46,065 bases of DNA from Planctomycetota bacterium. GTDB lineage: Bacteria; Planctomycetota; PUPC01; DSUN01. The stretch is taken from positions 1 through 46,065 of the forward strand of contig VGYW01000005.1 of NCBI GenBank assembly GCA_016872875.1, in the 5' to 3' direction. A model generated the notes under the pieces. That model did not search any database. It saw only the letters and a list, made by a program, of their open reading frames with translations, and was not told the DNA's origin. Shown here one piece after another: positions 15,690 through 24,246 of this stretch. The translations under genes and the position numbers were made by a program. Position 1 is the first letter of the stretch. The number at the start of each line of letters is the position of its first letter.

Positions 15690-16823
15690 TTAGCCCTGGA
15701 TATCAAGGTTCGTGAGGCCGGCGGCCTTCGCGGCGGCCACCACCTCCTCGTACTCTTCGCGCCTCAGCCGCCGCGAAATCTCGGGATAGTCAAATGCCTT
15801 GTACATCGGCGTGTACTGCGACATGATGTTCAGGTAGGTGTCCTTGGGAAGGTTCTTGGCTATCCACTCGACGATCTCTTTCGCGCCGCTGACCCGGCTT
15901 GGCATGACGAGGTGGCGAATCATCAGCCCCCTGTACGCGAGGCCGTCGCTAGCCGGCTTCGCAACCCCCACCTGACGGTGCATCTCAAGCAGGGCCATCC
16001 TGGTGAGCTCTGGATATGTCTCGGACGACGAATAGGTCTCGGCCACCTCGGGGCGGGTGCGCTCGAAGTCGGGCGGGGCACAACTCGAGTACTTCGCCGC
16101 CATCTCCCCTGAGGCGTACTTCATGTCGGGCAGATAGATGTCCACCACCCCGTCCAGCTTCTTCATTACCTCCATGTTCTCCCACCCGCAGGTGTTGTAG
16201 ACCAGAGGGAGCCTGAGGCCCCTGGCCGCCGCGATGTCGAGCGCGAGAAAAATGTGCGGGGAGTAATGGGTGGGCGTCACCACGTTGATGTTGTGGCAGC
16301 CCATTCTCTGGAGGTTGAGCATCATCCGTGCGAGGTCCTCGATGCTCCTGGGCTGCCCCTTTCCTTCAAGGCTGATCTCGTAGTTGATGCAGAAGACGCA
16401 CCGCAGGCCACAATGGGAGAAGAAGATCGTGCCCGAGCCGCCCTTGCCGACGAGCGGCTTCTCCTCCCCGAAGTGCGGGTTGTGCGACGCAATGACCAGC
16501 TCGGAAGTGGCGTCGCAGAAGCCCTTCTTCCCCGCGAGGCGGTCAACCCCACAGGTTCTCGGGCAGAGCTTGCAGGGCTTCATCCGCTTCCACAGGTCCT
16601 CCCCGCGCTTCTTCAGTTCTCCGCTCTTGTGGAGTTTCAGATACGCCGGCTCGAACGGCGCGCTGGCGGGAGCGCCCGCCTCGGCTGCCGGCCGCGGCCC
16701 CTGCGCGCCCGCGGGCGGGTCCGGCGGCGCCGATGCGCGCTCCTTCTCGCCGCAGGCCGCGCACACCGGGCCGGCCATCGCCACGCACGTCTGAAGGAAC
16801 CTTCTCCTGGATCGCGGCTGCAT
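15690..16823 (-). CDS. PflX-type radical SAM protein with an N-terminal Tat-like signal
   Basis: A 377-residue protein from an ATG with GAGGG upstream. The N-terminus, MQPRSRRRFLQTCVAMAG, is a twin-arginine signal, followed by a Pro/Ala-rich linker to about residue 58. Then come CKLCPRTCGVDR and GFC (Cys 84, 87, 91, 103), typical of PflX-like COG1313 proteins, and the radical SAM motif CGLRCVFC (Cys 138, 142, 145). The remaining TIM-barrel pattern is intact up to the C-terminus. Radical SAM enzymes need SAM and reduced iron-sulfur clusters and normally stay in the cytoplasm, so a Tat signal is unusual. The neighbouring polyferredoxin could feed it electrons. The substrate is unknown. Confidence 0.88.
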   Translation of the reverse strand: MQPRSRRRFLQTCVAMAGPVCAACGEKERASAPPDPPAGAQGPRPAAEAGAPASAPFEPAYLKLHKSGELKKRGEDLWKRMKPCKLCPRTCGVDRLAGKKGFCDATSELVIASHNPHFGEEKPLVGKGGSGTIFFSHCGLRCVFCINYEISLEGKGQPRSIEDLARMMLNLQRMGCHNINVVTPTHYSPHIFLALDIAAARGLRLPLVYNTCGWENMEVMKKLDGVVDIYLPDMKYASGEMAAKYSSCAPPDFERTRPEVAETYSSSETYPELTRMALLEMHRQVGVAKPASDGLAYRGLMIRHLVMPSRVSGAKEIVEWIAKNLPKDTYLNIMSQYTPMYKAFDYPEISRRLRREEYEEVVAAAKAAGLTNLDIQG

Positions 16824-16868
16824 TGGCGTACCCTCGCAACAACATAGGACCGCCGTCCCCTTTATCCT

Positions 16869-16896
16869 ATTCTACCCCCGGCCTGCGAGATGTCAA
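16869..16896 (-). promoter_or_regulatory. Sigma70-like promoter for the radical SAM-polyferredoxin operon
   Basis: On the minus strand TTGACA (16891-16896), 16 bp, TAGAAT (16869-16874), about 45 bases before the ATG at 16823. Confidence 0.72.
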
Positions 16897-16919
16897 CAAG
16901 CATTCCGCGCGGCAACACC

Positions 16920-16948
16920 TTGACTCCCGGACGGCTAGCGGGTATGCT
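16920..16948 (+). promoter_or_regulatory. Sigma70-like promoter toward the four-helix-bundle gene
   Basis: TTGACT (16920-16925), 17 bp, TATGCT (16943-16948). An ATG follows after 8 bases (16957) and opens a 24-codon frame ending at 17031, whose TGA overlaps another ATG that opens 14 codons. This could be a leaderless short frame or the remains of a gene cut by the hairpin at 17090. The rest of the 394 bases between the divergent genes holds only that hairpin. Confidence 0.65.
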
Positions 16949-17089
16949 GCTTGGCAATGACCAGGGCAGCCATCTTCAGGCAGTATTCGGAGGCGTTCGG
17001 CGCCGTCGCCGCGGCGTGCGCCAGAGCCTGATGGGCACCTTATCCGACAAGGCGTCGCAATCTCCTTCGTGGTGAAAAAGGGCCAGGTG

Positions 17090-17200
17090 ATGGACAGAAT
17101 GGACAAGATGGACAGAATGGACGCAAGGCAGGGAATGCCTTCATCCACGATCTCCATCATGTCCATTCTGTCCATTCCGTCCATTCCGTCCATTCTCCAT
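17090..17200. repeat. Family F hairpin (GTCCATTCC tandem arms)
   Basis: The left arm is a tandem of ATGGACAGA/ATGGACAAG and the right arm is the inverted GTCCATTCT/GTCCATTCC tandem, with a loop of about 35 bases. A half copy of the same motif is embedded in the following gene at 17653-17683. Confidence 0.88.
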
Positions 17201-17217
17201 TCACCGGGAGGCGCGCA

Positions 17218-17853
17218 ATGAAGCGCACCCCCTCGCCCGACGCCCACCCGCTCCTCCCGCCCCACGGCGGCTATCGTCGGCTCAAGAGCTTCCAGGTCGC
17301 CCAGCTCGTCTACGACCTCACGGTCCGATTCTGCGACCGCTTCATCCCGTCGCGCAGCCGCACCCACGACCAGATGGTCCAGGCCGCACGCTCCGGCGTC
17401 CAGAACATCGCCGAGGGCAGCATGGCCTCGGCCACCTCGTCCAAGATGGAGATGAAGCTCACCAACGTCGCCCGCGCCAGCCTCGAGGAACTCCGACGCG
17501 ACTACGAGGACTTCCTGCGCCAGCGCCGCCTCCCGCTCTGGGACCCGTACGACCCCCGCCTCGCCCGCCTCATCGCCCTCCGGCCGACCACCGCCAACGA
17601 CGTGGCCGAATGGGCAAAAGCCATCAAACACACCCGACCCACCCACACCGACCCGTCCATTCCGTCCATCTTGTCCATCTCTTATGCCGAGATCGTCGCC
17701 AACGGCGCCCTGGCCCTGATCGCAGTCGCCTCGAGCCTTCTCGGCCGCCAGCTCAAGGCCCAGGCCCGAGCCTTCGAGAGACGCGGCGGCTTCTCCGAGC
17801 GGCTCTACCGCACCCGTGCCGCCGCCCGGCTGAGCAGGGAGGCCACCTCGTGA
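17218..17853 (+). CDS. Four-helix-bundle protein with suffix domain
   Basis: A 211-residue protein; ATG with GGGAGG 6 bases upstream. Residues ~20-135 match the four-helix-bundle family (S23/IVS-type and Avd-like): YDLTVRFCDRFIPSRSRTHD, QMVQAARSGVQNIAEGS, and a helix starting around SLEELRRDYEDFL. The C-terminal part (~150-205, EIVANGALALIAVASSLLGR and RRGGFSERLYRTR) resembles the separate four-helix suffix domain described for a subset. Between them an in-frame repeat (17653-17683) encodes DPSIPSILSIS. Relatives bind nucleic acids or act with reverse transcriptases, but no reverse transcriptase or rRNA is nearby. It precedes the propeller gene by 32 bases, so the two may share a transcript. 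Confidence 0.85.
   Translation: MKRTPSPDAHPLLPPHGGYRRLKSFQVAQLVYDLTVRFCDRFIPSRSRTHDQMVQAARSGVQNIAEGSMASATSSKMEMKLTNVARASLEELRRDYEDFLRQRRLPLWDPYDPRLARLIALRPTTANDVAEWAKAIKHTRPTHTDPSIPSILSISYAEIVANGALALIAVASSLLGRQLKAQARAFERRGGFSERLYRTRAAARLSREATS
17653..17683. repeat. Family F half element inside the four-helix gene
   Basis: A CCGTCCATT/CCGTCCATC/TTGTCCATC tandem, in frame at residues ~145-155 between the bundle and the suffix domain. It is the same motif as the right arm of the hairpin at 17090-17200. Confidence 0.88.
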
Positions 17854-17885
17854 CCCGGCGGCTTGCCCGCACAGGAGGAGTTGCC

Positions 17886-19493
17886 ATGCGAACAAAGCCC
17901 ATGATGGCTGTTTGCGTAGCGCTAGCCTTGGTTTCGGTAGGAGGCCGTCGCGTGGACGCGGGCGAGAGGCTTTACAATGGGATCGTGCTGCCGAGCACCT
18001 GGCCGCCGCGGGCGGAGAAGCTGACGAATGAGCCGATGAAGCCGCCTTACCTGGCCGCGCCCCCAGCGGTCATCCCGATTGACGTGGGGCGGCAGCTTTT
18101 TGTGGACGATTTCCTGGTTGAGAAGACCGACCTGAAGCGGACGTTTCACCTCGCCGAGCTTCATCCAGCCAACCCCATCCTGAAGCCCGATACGGCCTGG
18201 GAGACGGCGACCCAACGCGACCCCACGGCGATGGTCTTCAGCGACGGAGTCTGGCTCGATCCGCAAGACAAGCTCTTCAAGATGTGGTACATGGGCGGCT
18301 ACGTGCGCGGCACCTGCTACGCGACCTCGAAGGACGGCATCGCCTGGGAGAAGCCGAAGCTGGACTTCAAGGAAGGCACAAACGTCGTGCAGGAAGGCTG
18401 GCGCGATTCCTCAACCACCTGGCTCGACCTCGAGGAGAAGGACCCTGCGAAGCGCTGGAAGATCTTCGTCGTCCAGTCCCACGAGAAGAAGTGGAAGCTC
18501 TCGGTGCACTTCTCGCCCGACGGCATTCACTGGGGCGAGCGGGTGGCCTGGAGCACCCCCGTGGGCGACCGCACGACGGTCTTCTACAACCCGTTCCGCA
18601 AGGTGTGGGTCTACGGCATCCGCAGCGGCATGCTCACCCGCTCGCGCTTCTACCGCGAGCACCCCGACGCCCTGGCGGGCGCCACGTGGAAGCCCGAGGA
18701 GGCCGTGCCGTGGGTGGGCGCCGACACCAAAGACCCGCCCCGCGACGACCTGAAGATTCAGCCGCAGCTCTACAACCTCGACGCCGTGGCCTACGAGAGC
18801 CTGATGCTCGGCCTCTTCACCATCTGGCCAGGCCAGCCGAAGGACAGGGCGAAGCCGAACTACGTCTGCCTCGGCTTCAGCCGCGACGGCTTCCACTGGA
18901 GCCGCCCCGACCACCGCCCCTTCATCGGCGTCTCCGAGAAATACGGCGATTGGAACTGGGGAAACGTCCAGTCGGCCGGCGGCGGCTGCCTGGTCGTGGG
19001 CGACAGGCTGTACTTCTACTTCAGCGCCCGCGCCGGCATCAAAGGCTCCACGGCCTCGGGCGTCTGCACCACGGGCCTGGCCACCCTTCGCCGCGACGGC
19101 TTCGCCTCGATGGACGCCGAAGGTGGGGGCGTGCTGACGACCCGTCTCGTCACCTTCCGCGGCAAGCACCTCTACGTCAACGTTGCAGCGCCCGAGGGCG
19201 GGCTGCTGGTCACGGTGCTGGACGCCAATGGCAATGTCCTTCCGGGCTTCTCCTGCCAGCAAGGGGTGCCTGTCCGGGGCGACACCACGTGCGCCCGCGT
19301 GGCCTGGAAGAACGGCGACGACCTGAGCGCTCATGCCGGCAAACCGGTGCGCTTCCGCTTCTACCTGTCCAAAGCTCGCTTGTATTCCTTCTGGGTCAGC
19401 CCCGACGCCTCGGGTGCCAGCCACGGCTACGTGGCGGCCGGCGGCCCGGGCTTCACCGGCCCAACCGACACCGTGGGCGCCGCGGCCCGCTAA
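17886..19493 (+). CDS. Secreted GH32/GH43-like five-bladed propeller protein
   Basis: A 535-residue protein from an ATG with GGAGGA 8 bases upstream; signal peptide near PMMAVCVALALVSVGG. The pattern QLFVDDFLVE near the start, DPTAMVFSDGVWLD, a GTCYATSKDGIAWEKPKLDF-type repeat, VHFSPDGIHWG and LGFSRDGFHWSR shows repeated blades with Trp/Asp turns typical of GH32/43/68-like propellers. A beta-sandwich occupies the last ~130 residues. The catalytic acids cannot be assigned. Such proteins are abundant in Planctomycetes and are presumed to act on plant or algal glycans. Confidence 0.82.
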   Translation: MRTKPMMAVCVALALVSVGGRRVDAGERLYNGIVLPSTWPPRAEKLTNEPMKPPYLAAPPAVIPIDVGRQLFVDDFLVEKTDLKRTFHLAELHPANPILKPDTAWETATQRDPTAMVFSDGVWLDPQDKLFKMWYMGGYVRGTCYATSKDGIAWEKPKLDFKEGTNVVQEGWRDSSTTWLDLEEKDPAKRWKIFVVQSHEKKWKLSVHFSPDGIHWGERVAWSTPVGDRTTVFYNPFRKVWVYGIRSGMLTRSRFYREHPDALAGATWKPEEAVPWVGADTKDPPRDDLKIQPQLYNLDAVAYESLMLGLFTIWPGQPKDRAKPNYVCLGFSRDGFHWSRPDHRPFIGVSEKYGDWNWGNVQSAGGGCLVVGDRLYFYFSARAGIKGSTASGVCTTGLATLRRDGFASMDAEGGGVLTTRLVTFRGKHLYVNVAAPEGGLLVTVLDANGNVLPGFSCQQGVPVRGDTTCARVAWKNGDDLSAHAGKPVRFRFYLSKARLYSFWVSPDASGASHGYVAAGGPGFTGPTDTVGAAAR

Positions 19494-19555
19494 CGCGCCG
19501 CCCGCGCCGCGCACTGTTCTGTCGGGAACGGAACGCGAAGGAGCTCGTGAGGAAG

Positions 19556-19641
19556 TCACACGGACGCCCACGGACAAGCACGGACGGGCAGATTCCCCGG
19601 CGACGGGCGTGTGTCCGTGTCTGTCCGTGTGGGTCCGTGTC
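19556..19641. repeat. Family J hairpin (ACGGACGCCC/CACGGAC tandem arms)
   Basis: The left arm has CACGGACGCCC and CACGGAC units, the right arm the inverted GTCCGTGT/GTCCGTGTG units, with a loop of about 22 bases. It fills part of the 219-base gap before the next gene. Confidence 0.85.
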
Positions 19642-19712
19642 ATTTCTTCACAGCCGCGAAGGCGTTCCGCTCCAGGGGCGGCAGAAACGCAAGAGCCAAA
19701 GGAGAATCAGGC

Positions 19713-20273
19713 GTGAGCAAGCGGCTGGCTATTATCGTGGCGGCCATGGCAGCGGCAGGCGTCGCGGCGGCGGGCGGCAGGAAGGAGCAGGCGCCGCCCA
19801 AGAACGCCAGCGGCGTCTTCGTCTCCGCAACCCCCAAGCCCGGGGCGGGCACCTTCGAGATGAAGGTGGCCCTCGACAACGAAGGGGAAAAGGTCTTCGA
19901 GCTGCCGGCTCAGGTGGTCGTCATGTACCTGGAGAAGAACGGGCTGAAGCGGGTGCGCATGGTGCGCGTGCTCGGCGGCAGGCACGCCCCCGAGGCCAAG
20001 GGCAACGCCCAGATGGTCCAGGGCACCCTCACCAAGGCTGAGGTCCAGGGCGCACTGGTCGTCCTCACCCTCAAGACCGGCGAGGGGGACGCCGTGGCGG
20101 AGCAACAGCTCTCCATGTCCAGCCGCATCGAGCTCGCCTACCACGACGAGGCGGGCAAGCTCATCGTCCAGCACATCGCCGCGGCCGGCAAGCGCGACAG
20201 GGCCGACAAGGGCGCCAAGCGCGAGCGCCAAGGCAAAGGCGCCCCGGCCAACGACCCGCCCGAGAACTTCTGA
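19713..20273 (+). CDS. Exported hypothetical protein with basic tail
   Basis: A 186-residue protein. The GTG start is set by AGGAG 7 bases upstream; the longer frame reads through the family J hairpin. A signal peptide (RLAIIVAAMAAAGVAAAGG) is followed by a beta-rich domain of about 120 residues (GTFEMKVALDNEGEKVFEL) and a charged C-terminus rich in Lys, Arg and Ala. I recognise no family. The next gene, a DUF1189-like membrane protein, is downstream after a repeat hairpin. Confidence 0.75.
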   Translation: MSKRLAIIVAAMAAAGVAAAGGRKEQAPPKNASGVFVSATPKPGAGTFEMKVALDNEGEKVFELPAQVVVMYLEKNGLKRVRMVRVLGGRHAPEAKGNAQMVQGTLTKAEVQGALVVLTLKTGEGDAVAEQQLSMSSRIELAYHDEAGKLIVQHIAAAGKRDRADKGAKRERQGKGAPANDPPENF

Positions 20274-20291
20274 GCGCCTCGAACTGTCCAC

Positions 20292-20399
20292 TCCTGACTC
20301 GTCGTCGTTGTCGTCGTCGTCCTCGTCGTCGAGAACTCTCCCTTCGCCCATTCTGGAGGTCCGACGACGAGGACGACGACGACAACGACGACGAGTCAA
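20292..20399. repeat. Hairpin with TCGTCG/TCGTTG triplet arms
   Basis: The left arm runs from GACTCGTCGTCGTTGTCG; the right arm is the matching inverted run ending in GACGAGTC. The loop of about 30 bases is AACTCTCCCTTCGCCCATTC-like. It has the same layout as family B but a different repeat motif. Confidence 0.85.
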
Positions 20400-20400
20400 G

Positions 20401-20429
20401 TTGCGCCCCACGGAACGTTCTGTTACCCT
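20401..20429 (+). promoter_or_regulatory. Possible weak promoter before the DUF1189-like gene
   Basis: TTGCGC (20401-20406), 17 bp, TACCCT (20424-20429). The -10 box is a poor match; transcription from upstream genes is also possible. Confidence 0.35.
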
Positions 20430-20479
20430 AACGGCTTGCCATTTACCCGACGCATCGCTTCCCATGCCAAGGAGCCGGC

Positions 20480-21721
20480 ATGCCGCAGCCGTTCCCGAAC
20501 CACCTCGTGAGCATCCCCCAGAGCATCGTCAGCCTCAAGCACTACTTCAGGGTGCACGACCAGAGCTTCGGCCGCACGGCGCTCTACGGCCTGATCATCG
20601 GCGCGCTGGTCGCGGCGGTGAACATCGGCGGCTCCGCCATCCGCTTCCTGCGCATGGCGCCCGTCATGGAGGCCAGGCAGGCGGCTGGCCTGGCCAAGGC
20701 ACTCGCCGCCGTGAGCTTCAAGGACGGCGAGGCCCGCTCCGACGCCAAGCAGCCCGCGATTGTGTGGGAGGACGCCGAGGGCCCCCCGGAGACCGAGCCG
20801 GCTGCCGAGGGCGAGAAGAGGCTGAGGTTCCGCATCATGCTCGCCGTGCTCGACACCACGGGCGCCGTGGCCACGCCCGAGAAGGCGGCGGAGTTCGCCG
20901 GCTGCCCCGCGCCGCGCCGCGTCGTCGTCTTCGGCCAGAAGGCCATCATCTCAGCCGAGCAGGCCAAGAGCCAGGAGCAGGGCGGCGGCCAGGAGGCCAT
21001 CCCCTACACCGACCAGGCCCGCCTCGCCGACCTCAAGAAGCTCATCGAGGAGAAGGGCGGGAAGTTTCCGGACTTCACCCTCGAGAACGGCCTCGCCAAG
21101 TTCAAGCTCGAAGCCGACAAGGTCCACCTCCTCGTCATCGGCCCCGAGCTTCTGGCCCTCGTGGACACAACGGGTAAGGACCTGGCGCCCCGCCAGGCCT
21201 GGCAGATGGCCGCCATTGAGAAGCCGAGCCTCGTTCCGCCAGAGTTCCTCCTCCTCATCACCGCCACGGAAGCCGCCCTCAAGTCGCCCTATGAGGCAGC
21301 GGCCCGGACGCTCGAGTTCGCGGGCCGCGGCGACCTCAGCCCCGAGCTCCTGGCCCGCTGGGCCGCGGCCACGGCGCGCAAGACGTGGCACGACGCGTTC
21401 ATGGGCAGCCTGCTGCCACAGGCCTTCCAGCTCGGGGTCTGGATGTGCGTCGAGCTTCTCTTCATTGCCCTCGTCTGCTCGGTGGCCGGGCTGATCGTCA
21501 GCGCCCTCACGCGCGCGGGACTCCCCTACGCGCAACTCTTCACCGTCGCGGTCTACGCCATGACCCCGGCCCGGCTCCTCCTCGGCATCCTCATCTTCCT
21601 CAGCGGGCTCGGCGCGCAGGCCGCGATGATCGCCACCTTCGCCGTCGGCATGGGCTACACCGCCGCGGCCACCTACCGCACCGCCCGCGAACTGGGCGCC
21701 ACGCCTTCCCCGCAGGCGTGA
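20480..21721 (+). CDS. DUF1189-like membrane protein
   Basis: A 413-residue protein from an ATG with AAGGAG close upstream. One membrane segment near the N-terminus (ALYGLIIGALVAAVNIGG), a large soluble part (~60-290), then three to four membrane segments (WMCVELLFIALVCSVAGLIV, LFTVAVYAMTPARLLLGILI, AAMIATFAVGMGYTAAA). The order and the MTPA pattern fit the DUF1189 family of membrane proteins of unknown function. It is convergent with the ABC permease at 21872, and the inverted repeat at 21730-21849 separates them. Confidence 0.75.
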   Translation: MPQPFPNHLVSIPQSIVSLKHYFRVHDQSFGRTALYGLIIGALVAAVNIGGSAIRFLRMAPVMEARQAAGLAKALAAVSFKDGEARSDAKQPAIVWEDAEGPPETEPAAEGEKRLRFRIMLAVLDTTGAVATPEKAAEFAGCPAPRRVVVFGQKAIISAEQAKSQEQGGGQEAIPYTDQARLADLKKLIEEKGGKFPDFTLENGLAKFKLEADKVHLLVIGPELLALVDTTGKDLAPRQAWQMAAIEKPSLVPPEFLLLITATEAALKSPYEAAARTLEFAGRGDLSPELLARWAAATARKTWHDAFMGSLLPQAFQLGVWMCVELLFIALVCSVAGLIVSALTRAGLPYAQLFTVAVYAMTPARLLLGILIFLSGLGAQAAMIATFAVGMGYTAAATYRTARELGATPSPQA

Positions 21722-21729
21722 CTCCACGG

Positions 21730-21849
21730 CCGCTTCGCTGGCATCCAAAGCGGCGACTCGTCGCCGCACTCCACAATCCTGACTTCGTGAAACGGGGGGA
21801 TTATGGAGTGCGGCATCGCGGATGCCGCTTTGGTTGCCAGCGGAGCGGT
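21730..21849. repeat. Inverted repeat between convergent genes
   Basis: Arms of about 50 bp (21730-21779 and 21799-21849) with CATCCAAAGCGGC / GCCGCTTTGGTTG and GCACTCCACAATCC / GGATTATGGAGTGC. Its place between two gene ends suits a two-way terminator, but it has no T-run, and its build is like the other hairpin elements here. Confidence 0.8.
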
Positions 21850-21871
21850 AGGAGCAGAGACCCCGCCCGCC

Positions 21872-23176
21872 TCATCGCCTCGCACGCAGCCGGAACACCG
21901 CATAGCTCGCCGCGAGGAGGAGCAGGGCCGTAGACACGATGGCTACCGGGTAGACCGCATGAGTCGTGCCCGGCGCAAGCGGTGTGACGCTCGCCAAACA
22001 AGTGCTGATTGCCCACCACGAGGCGTACAAGACGAGCCAGAGTACCACGAAGCTCCCCAGGAACCCTCCGGCGCAGGCGAGGATCGCGTTGTCCGCGGCC
22101 GCCGAGAGCAGGAACGCCAGGGCGAAGTGAACCAAGGGCAAACAGGGGTAGAGGAGAACCCATGCCCACCAGTCCTCCCGCAGGAGCGCGCCGGGGCCCC
22201 ACAGCGCGTACAACACCGCAAGCCAGAGGACGGACGCCTTCAGCTTGGCTCGCCAGACGGCTCCCGGGCTGACGGGCAGGCCCATGAGGAAGCGGAGCGT
22301 GCCGCCCTGGGCCTCGCCGGCAAGCGGGCGCCCGCCCAGCAGCGCCGCGCCGAAGCAGAGCAGGCCGAGCTGAATCAGGTCGGCGGACACCGGCTCGAAG
22401 AGCCGCACGCCGTGAAGGGCGAGCATGCCGGCCGCCAGCGCGAGAACGATGGCGCGCGCCTCGCGCCATTCCTTCCACGCCAGCGCGGCGGAGCGGCTTC
22501 GCAGCCTCACCGGCTCTCCGCCGAGCAGGCGCCTCGCGCGCCGCCCGACGGCTTCGCGATGGACGAATGCCACCGACGCCAACCCCAGCAGAATGGCGTC
22601 CGCCTGCGCAACCAGGAGACACCAGGTCGGATGATCCAACCCCGGCGCGCCCACGTCTCTCAGGATGCACCAGGTGAGGGGAAAGGCGAGCAGCGACCCG
22701 AACACGGCGGCCTTCACGGGGTCGCCCACCCACGCGGAGAGGAAGAAGCAACTGGCGAAGCCCACGCTCCCCCACGTGGCCATCTCGCCCGTCCAGCGGA
22801 GCGCCTCGCCGCGATGGGAGGGCGAGAGGAGCCAGCCGAGCAGGGCCACGAGGCCCACCAGGGCCAGCCAGCCCGCCAGGGTCGCTGCGAGCTTTGAGAG
22901 GAACACCGTGCGGCGGTCCACCGGCAGGTCGAGGAGGAAGTCCAGGTGCCCGCGTTTCCGCTCGCCCGCGATGGCGTCCGCAGCGAGCATCACGGCCGCG
23001 GGCAGCAGGGCCAGGCCGATGGCGAGCGACAGAGGGTGGTGGCCCCTCTCAGGCTGTAGCGCGGGCCAGTGTGCCGCGCCCAAGAGGATCGCCACGCACC
23101 AGACCGCCAGGACGAGCCAGAGGAGCCGCGCCTGACGCCAATCCTTCCTGAGCAATGCGAGAAAGCGGCGGAACAT
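21872..23176 (-). CDS. ABC-2 type transporter permease
   Basis: A 434-residue membrane protein with about twelve hydrophobic segments in two halves (from LLWLVLAVWCVAILLGA and from AIVLALAAGMLALHGV). Each half has the same inner pattern: ADAIAGERKRGHLDFLLDLP and LAGEAQGGTLRFLMGLPVS, a known feature of ABC-2 permeases in the region between the first helices. This suggests an internal duplication or fused dimer. The ATPase gene lies upstream on the same strand, split from it by a family B hairpin. The exported substrate is unknown; GntR/YtrA-linked systems of this kind are often tied to cell-envelope stress. Confidence 0.88.
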   Translation of the reverse strand: MFRRFLALLRKDWRQARLLWLVLAVWCVAILLGAAHWPALQPERGHHPLSLAIGLALLPAAVMLAADAIAGERKRGHLDFLLDLPVDRRTVFLSKLAATLAGWLALVGLVALLGWLLSPSHRGEALRWTGEMATWGSVGFASCFFLSAWVGDPVKAAVFGSLLAFPLTWCILRDVGAPGLDHPTWCLLVAQADAILLGLASVAFVHREAVGRRARRLLGGEPVRLRSRSAALAWKEWREARAIVLALAAGMLALHGVRLFEPVSADLIQLGLLCFGAALLGGRPLAGEAQGGTLRFLMGLPVSPGAVWRAKLKASVLWLAVLYALWGPGALLREDWWAWVLLYPCLPLVHFALAFLLSAAADNAILACAGGFLGSFVVLWLVLYASWWAISTCLASVTPLAPGTTHAVYPVAIVSTALLLLAASYAVFRLRARR

Positions 23177-23187
23177 TGCGGTTCCCT

Positions 23188-23286
23188 ATCGTCCTCGTCC
23201 CTCGTCCTCGTCCTTCGTCCTCGATCCCCCTGGCGTCAGGAGAGAAGATCGAGGACGAGGACGAGGGACGAGGACGAGGACGATTG
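23188..23286. repeat. Family B hairpin between ABC ATPase and permease genes
   Basis: The same arms as 12564-12674 (TCGTCC/CTCGTCC units and complement), with a loop around CCCCTGGCGTCAGGAGAGAA. It interrupts an otherwise tight operon, so the transcript must carry the hairpin. Confidence 0.9.
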
Positions 23287-23311
23287 CCGAAGGATGATGG
23301 CATCGGCAAAG

Positions 23312-24217
23312 TCAGTGGCCTTGCCCCTGTGAGCCGCCCATCAGGGCGACGAAGATGTCCTCGAGGCTCAGGCTCCGCTCCTCGGCGTGGGCGGAGGGGA
23401 AGGCCAGGCTGAGCTCCTGGAGGGTCGTCGGCCCGAAGCGGTCGAAGAGCAGCTCCCAGCGGCGGCCGTCCCTGCGGGCGGTCAGCACGCCCTCGGCGGA
23501 CAGGTCGGCCGGCGGCTCATCGGCAAAGGCCAGCCCGACCTGTCGGAACCGCGCCTTGAGCGACGCGAGGTCCTCGACCAGCACCAACCGCCCGGCGTCC
23601 AGGAACGCGATCCGCTCCGCCACGCGCTCGACGTCGGCCAGGTTGTGCGACGAGATGAGGACCGTCCGCCCCTCCTCGCAGACCAGGCTCACGATGCTCT
23701 CGAGGAACTCGCGGCGGACAATGACATCGAGGCCGGAGGTCGGCTCGTCGAGGACGAGCAGCTCCGGCTCGTGCGCCAGGGCGAGCGTCAGGGCCACCTT
23801 GGCCACCATCCCGCGCGAGAGCTCTTTGACCCGCTGGTCCTCCTTCAGGTCGAAGCGTGCCAGGAGCTCCGTGGCGCGCTTCCGGCTCCACGTGGGGTAG
23901 AAAGGCGCGCAGAAGCCCAGCACCTCGCCCACGGTCATCCAGGAGTAGATGCGGTGGTTCTCGGGCACGTAGCCCACCTTGCGGCGGAGCGCCACGCCGT
24001 CCGCCGCGGGGTCGAGCCCGAGGACCCTGGTCAGGCCGCTGGTCGGTCGCAGGAGGCCCAGGAGCATGCGGATGGTCGTCGTCTTTCCCGCGCCGTTGGG
24101 TCCCGCGAGGGCGAACACGCAGCCGCGGGGCACCTGGAGGTCGAGTCCGCCAACGGCGGTCTTTCCGCGGAAGCGCTTCGTCAGCCCCCGCGCCTCGATT
24201 GCGTTCGCACCGGCCAT
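23312..24217 (-). CDS. ABC transporter ATPase
   Basis: A 301-residue protein; ATG with AGGAGG 8 bases upstream. Walker A GPNGAGKTT, Q-loop region VGYVPENHRIYSW, signature LSRGM in place of LSGGQ, Walker B LLVLDEPTSGLD, and switch His in SSHNL are all present. The C-terminal ~80 residues are the accessory domain common in this subfamily. It should drive the permease encoded just downstream. Confidence 0.95.
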   Translation of the reverse strand: MAGANAIEARGLTKRFRGKTAVGGLDLQVPRGCVFALAGPNGAGKTTTIRMLLGLLRPTSGLTRVLGLDPAADGVALRRKVGYVPENHRIYSWMTVGEVLGFCAPFYPTWSRKRATELLARFDLKEDQRVKELSRGMVAKVALTLALAHEPELLVLDEPTSGLDVIVRREFLESIVSLVCEEGRTVLISSHNLADVERVAERIAFLDAGRLVLVEDLASLKARFRQVGLAFADEPPADLSAEGVLTARRDGRRWELLFDRFGPTTLQELSLAFPSAHAEERSLSLEDIFVALMGGSQGQGH

Positions 24218-24246
24218 TCCAGACCCCTCCTAACTACACCGCCCCA

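Noticed and set aside
17218..17853. Diversity-generating retroelement accessory (Avd)
   Set aside because: The four-helix fold is similar, but there is no reverse transcriptase or template repeat in the window.
16867..17895. 342-codon minus-strand frame
   Set aside because: Antisense to the four-helix gene; it reads through the family F hairpin and has no recognisable domain.
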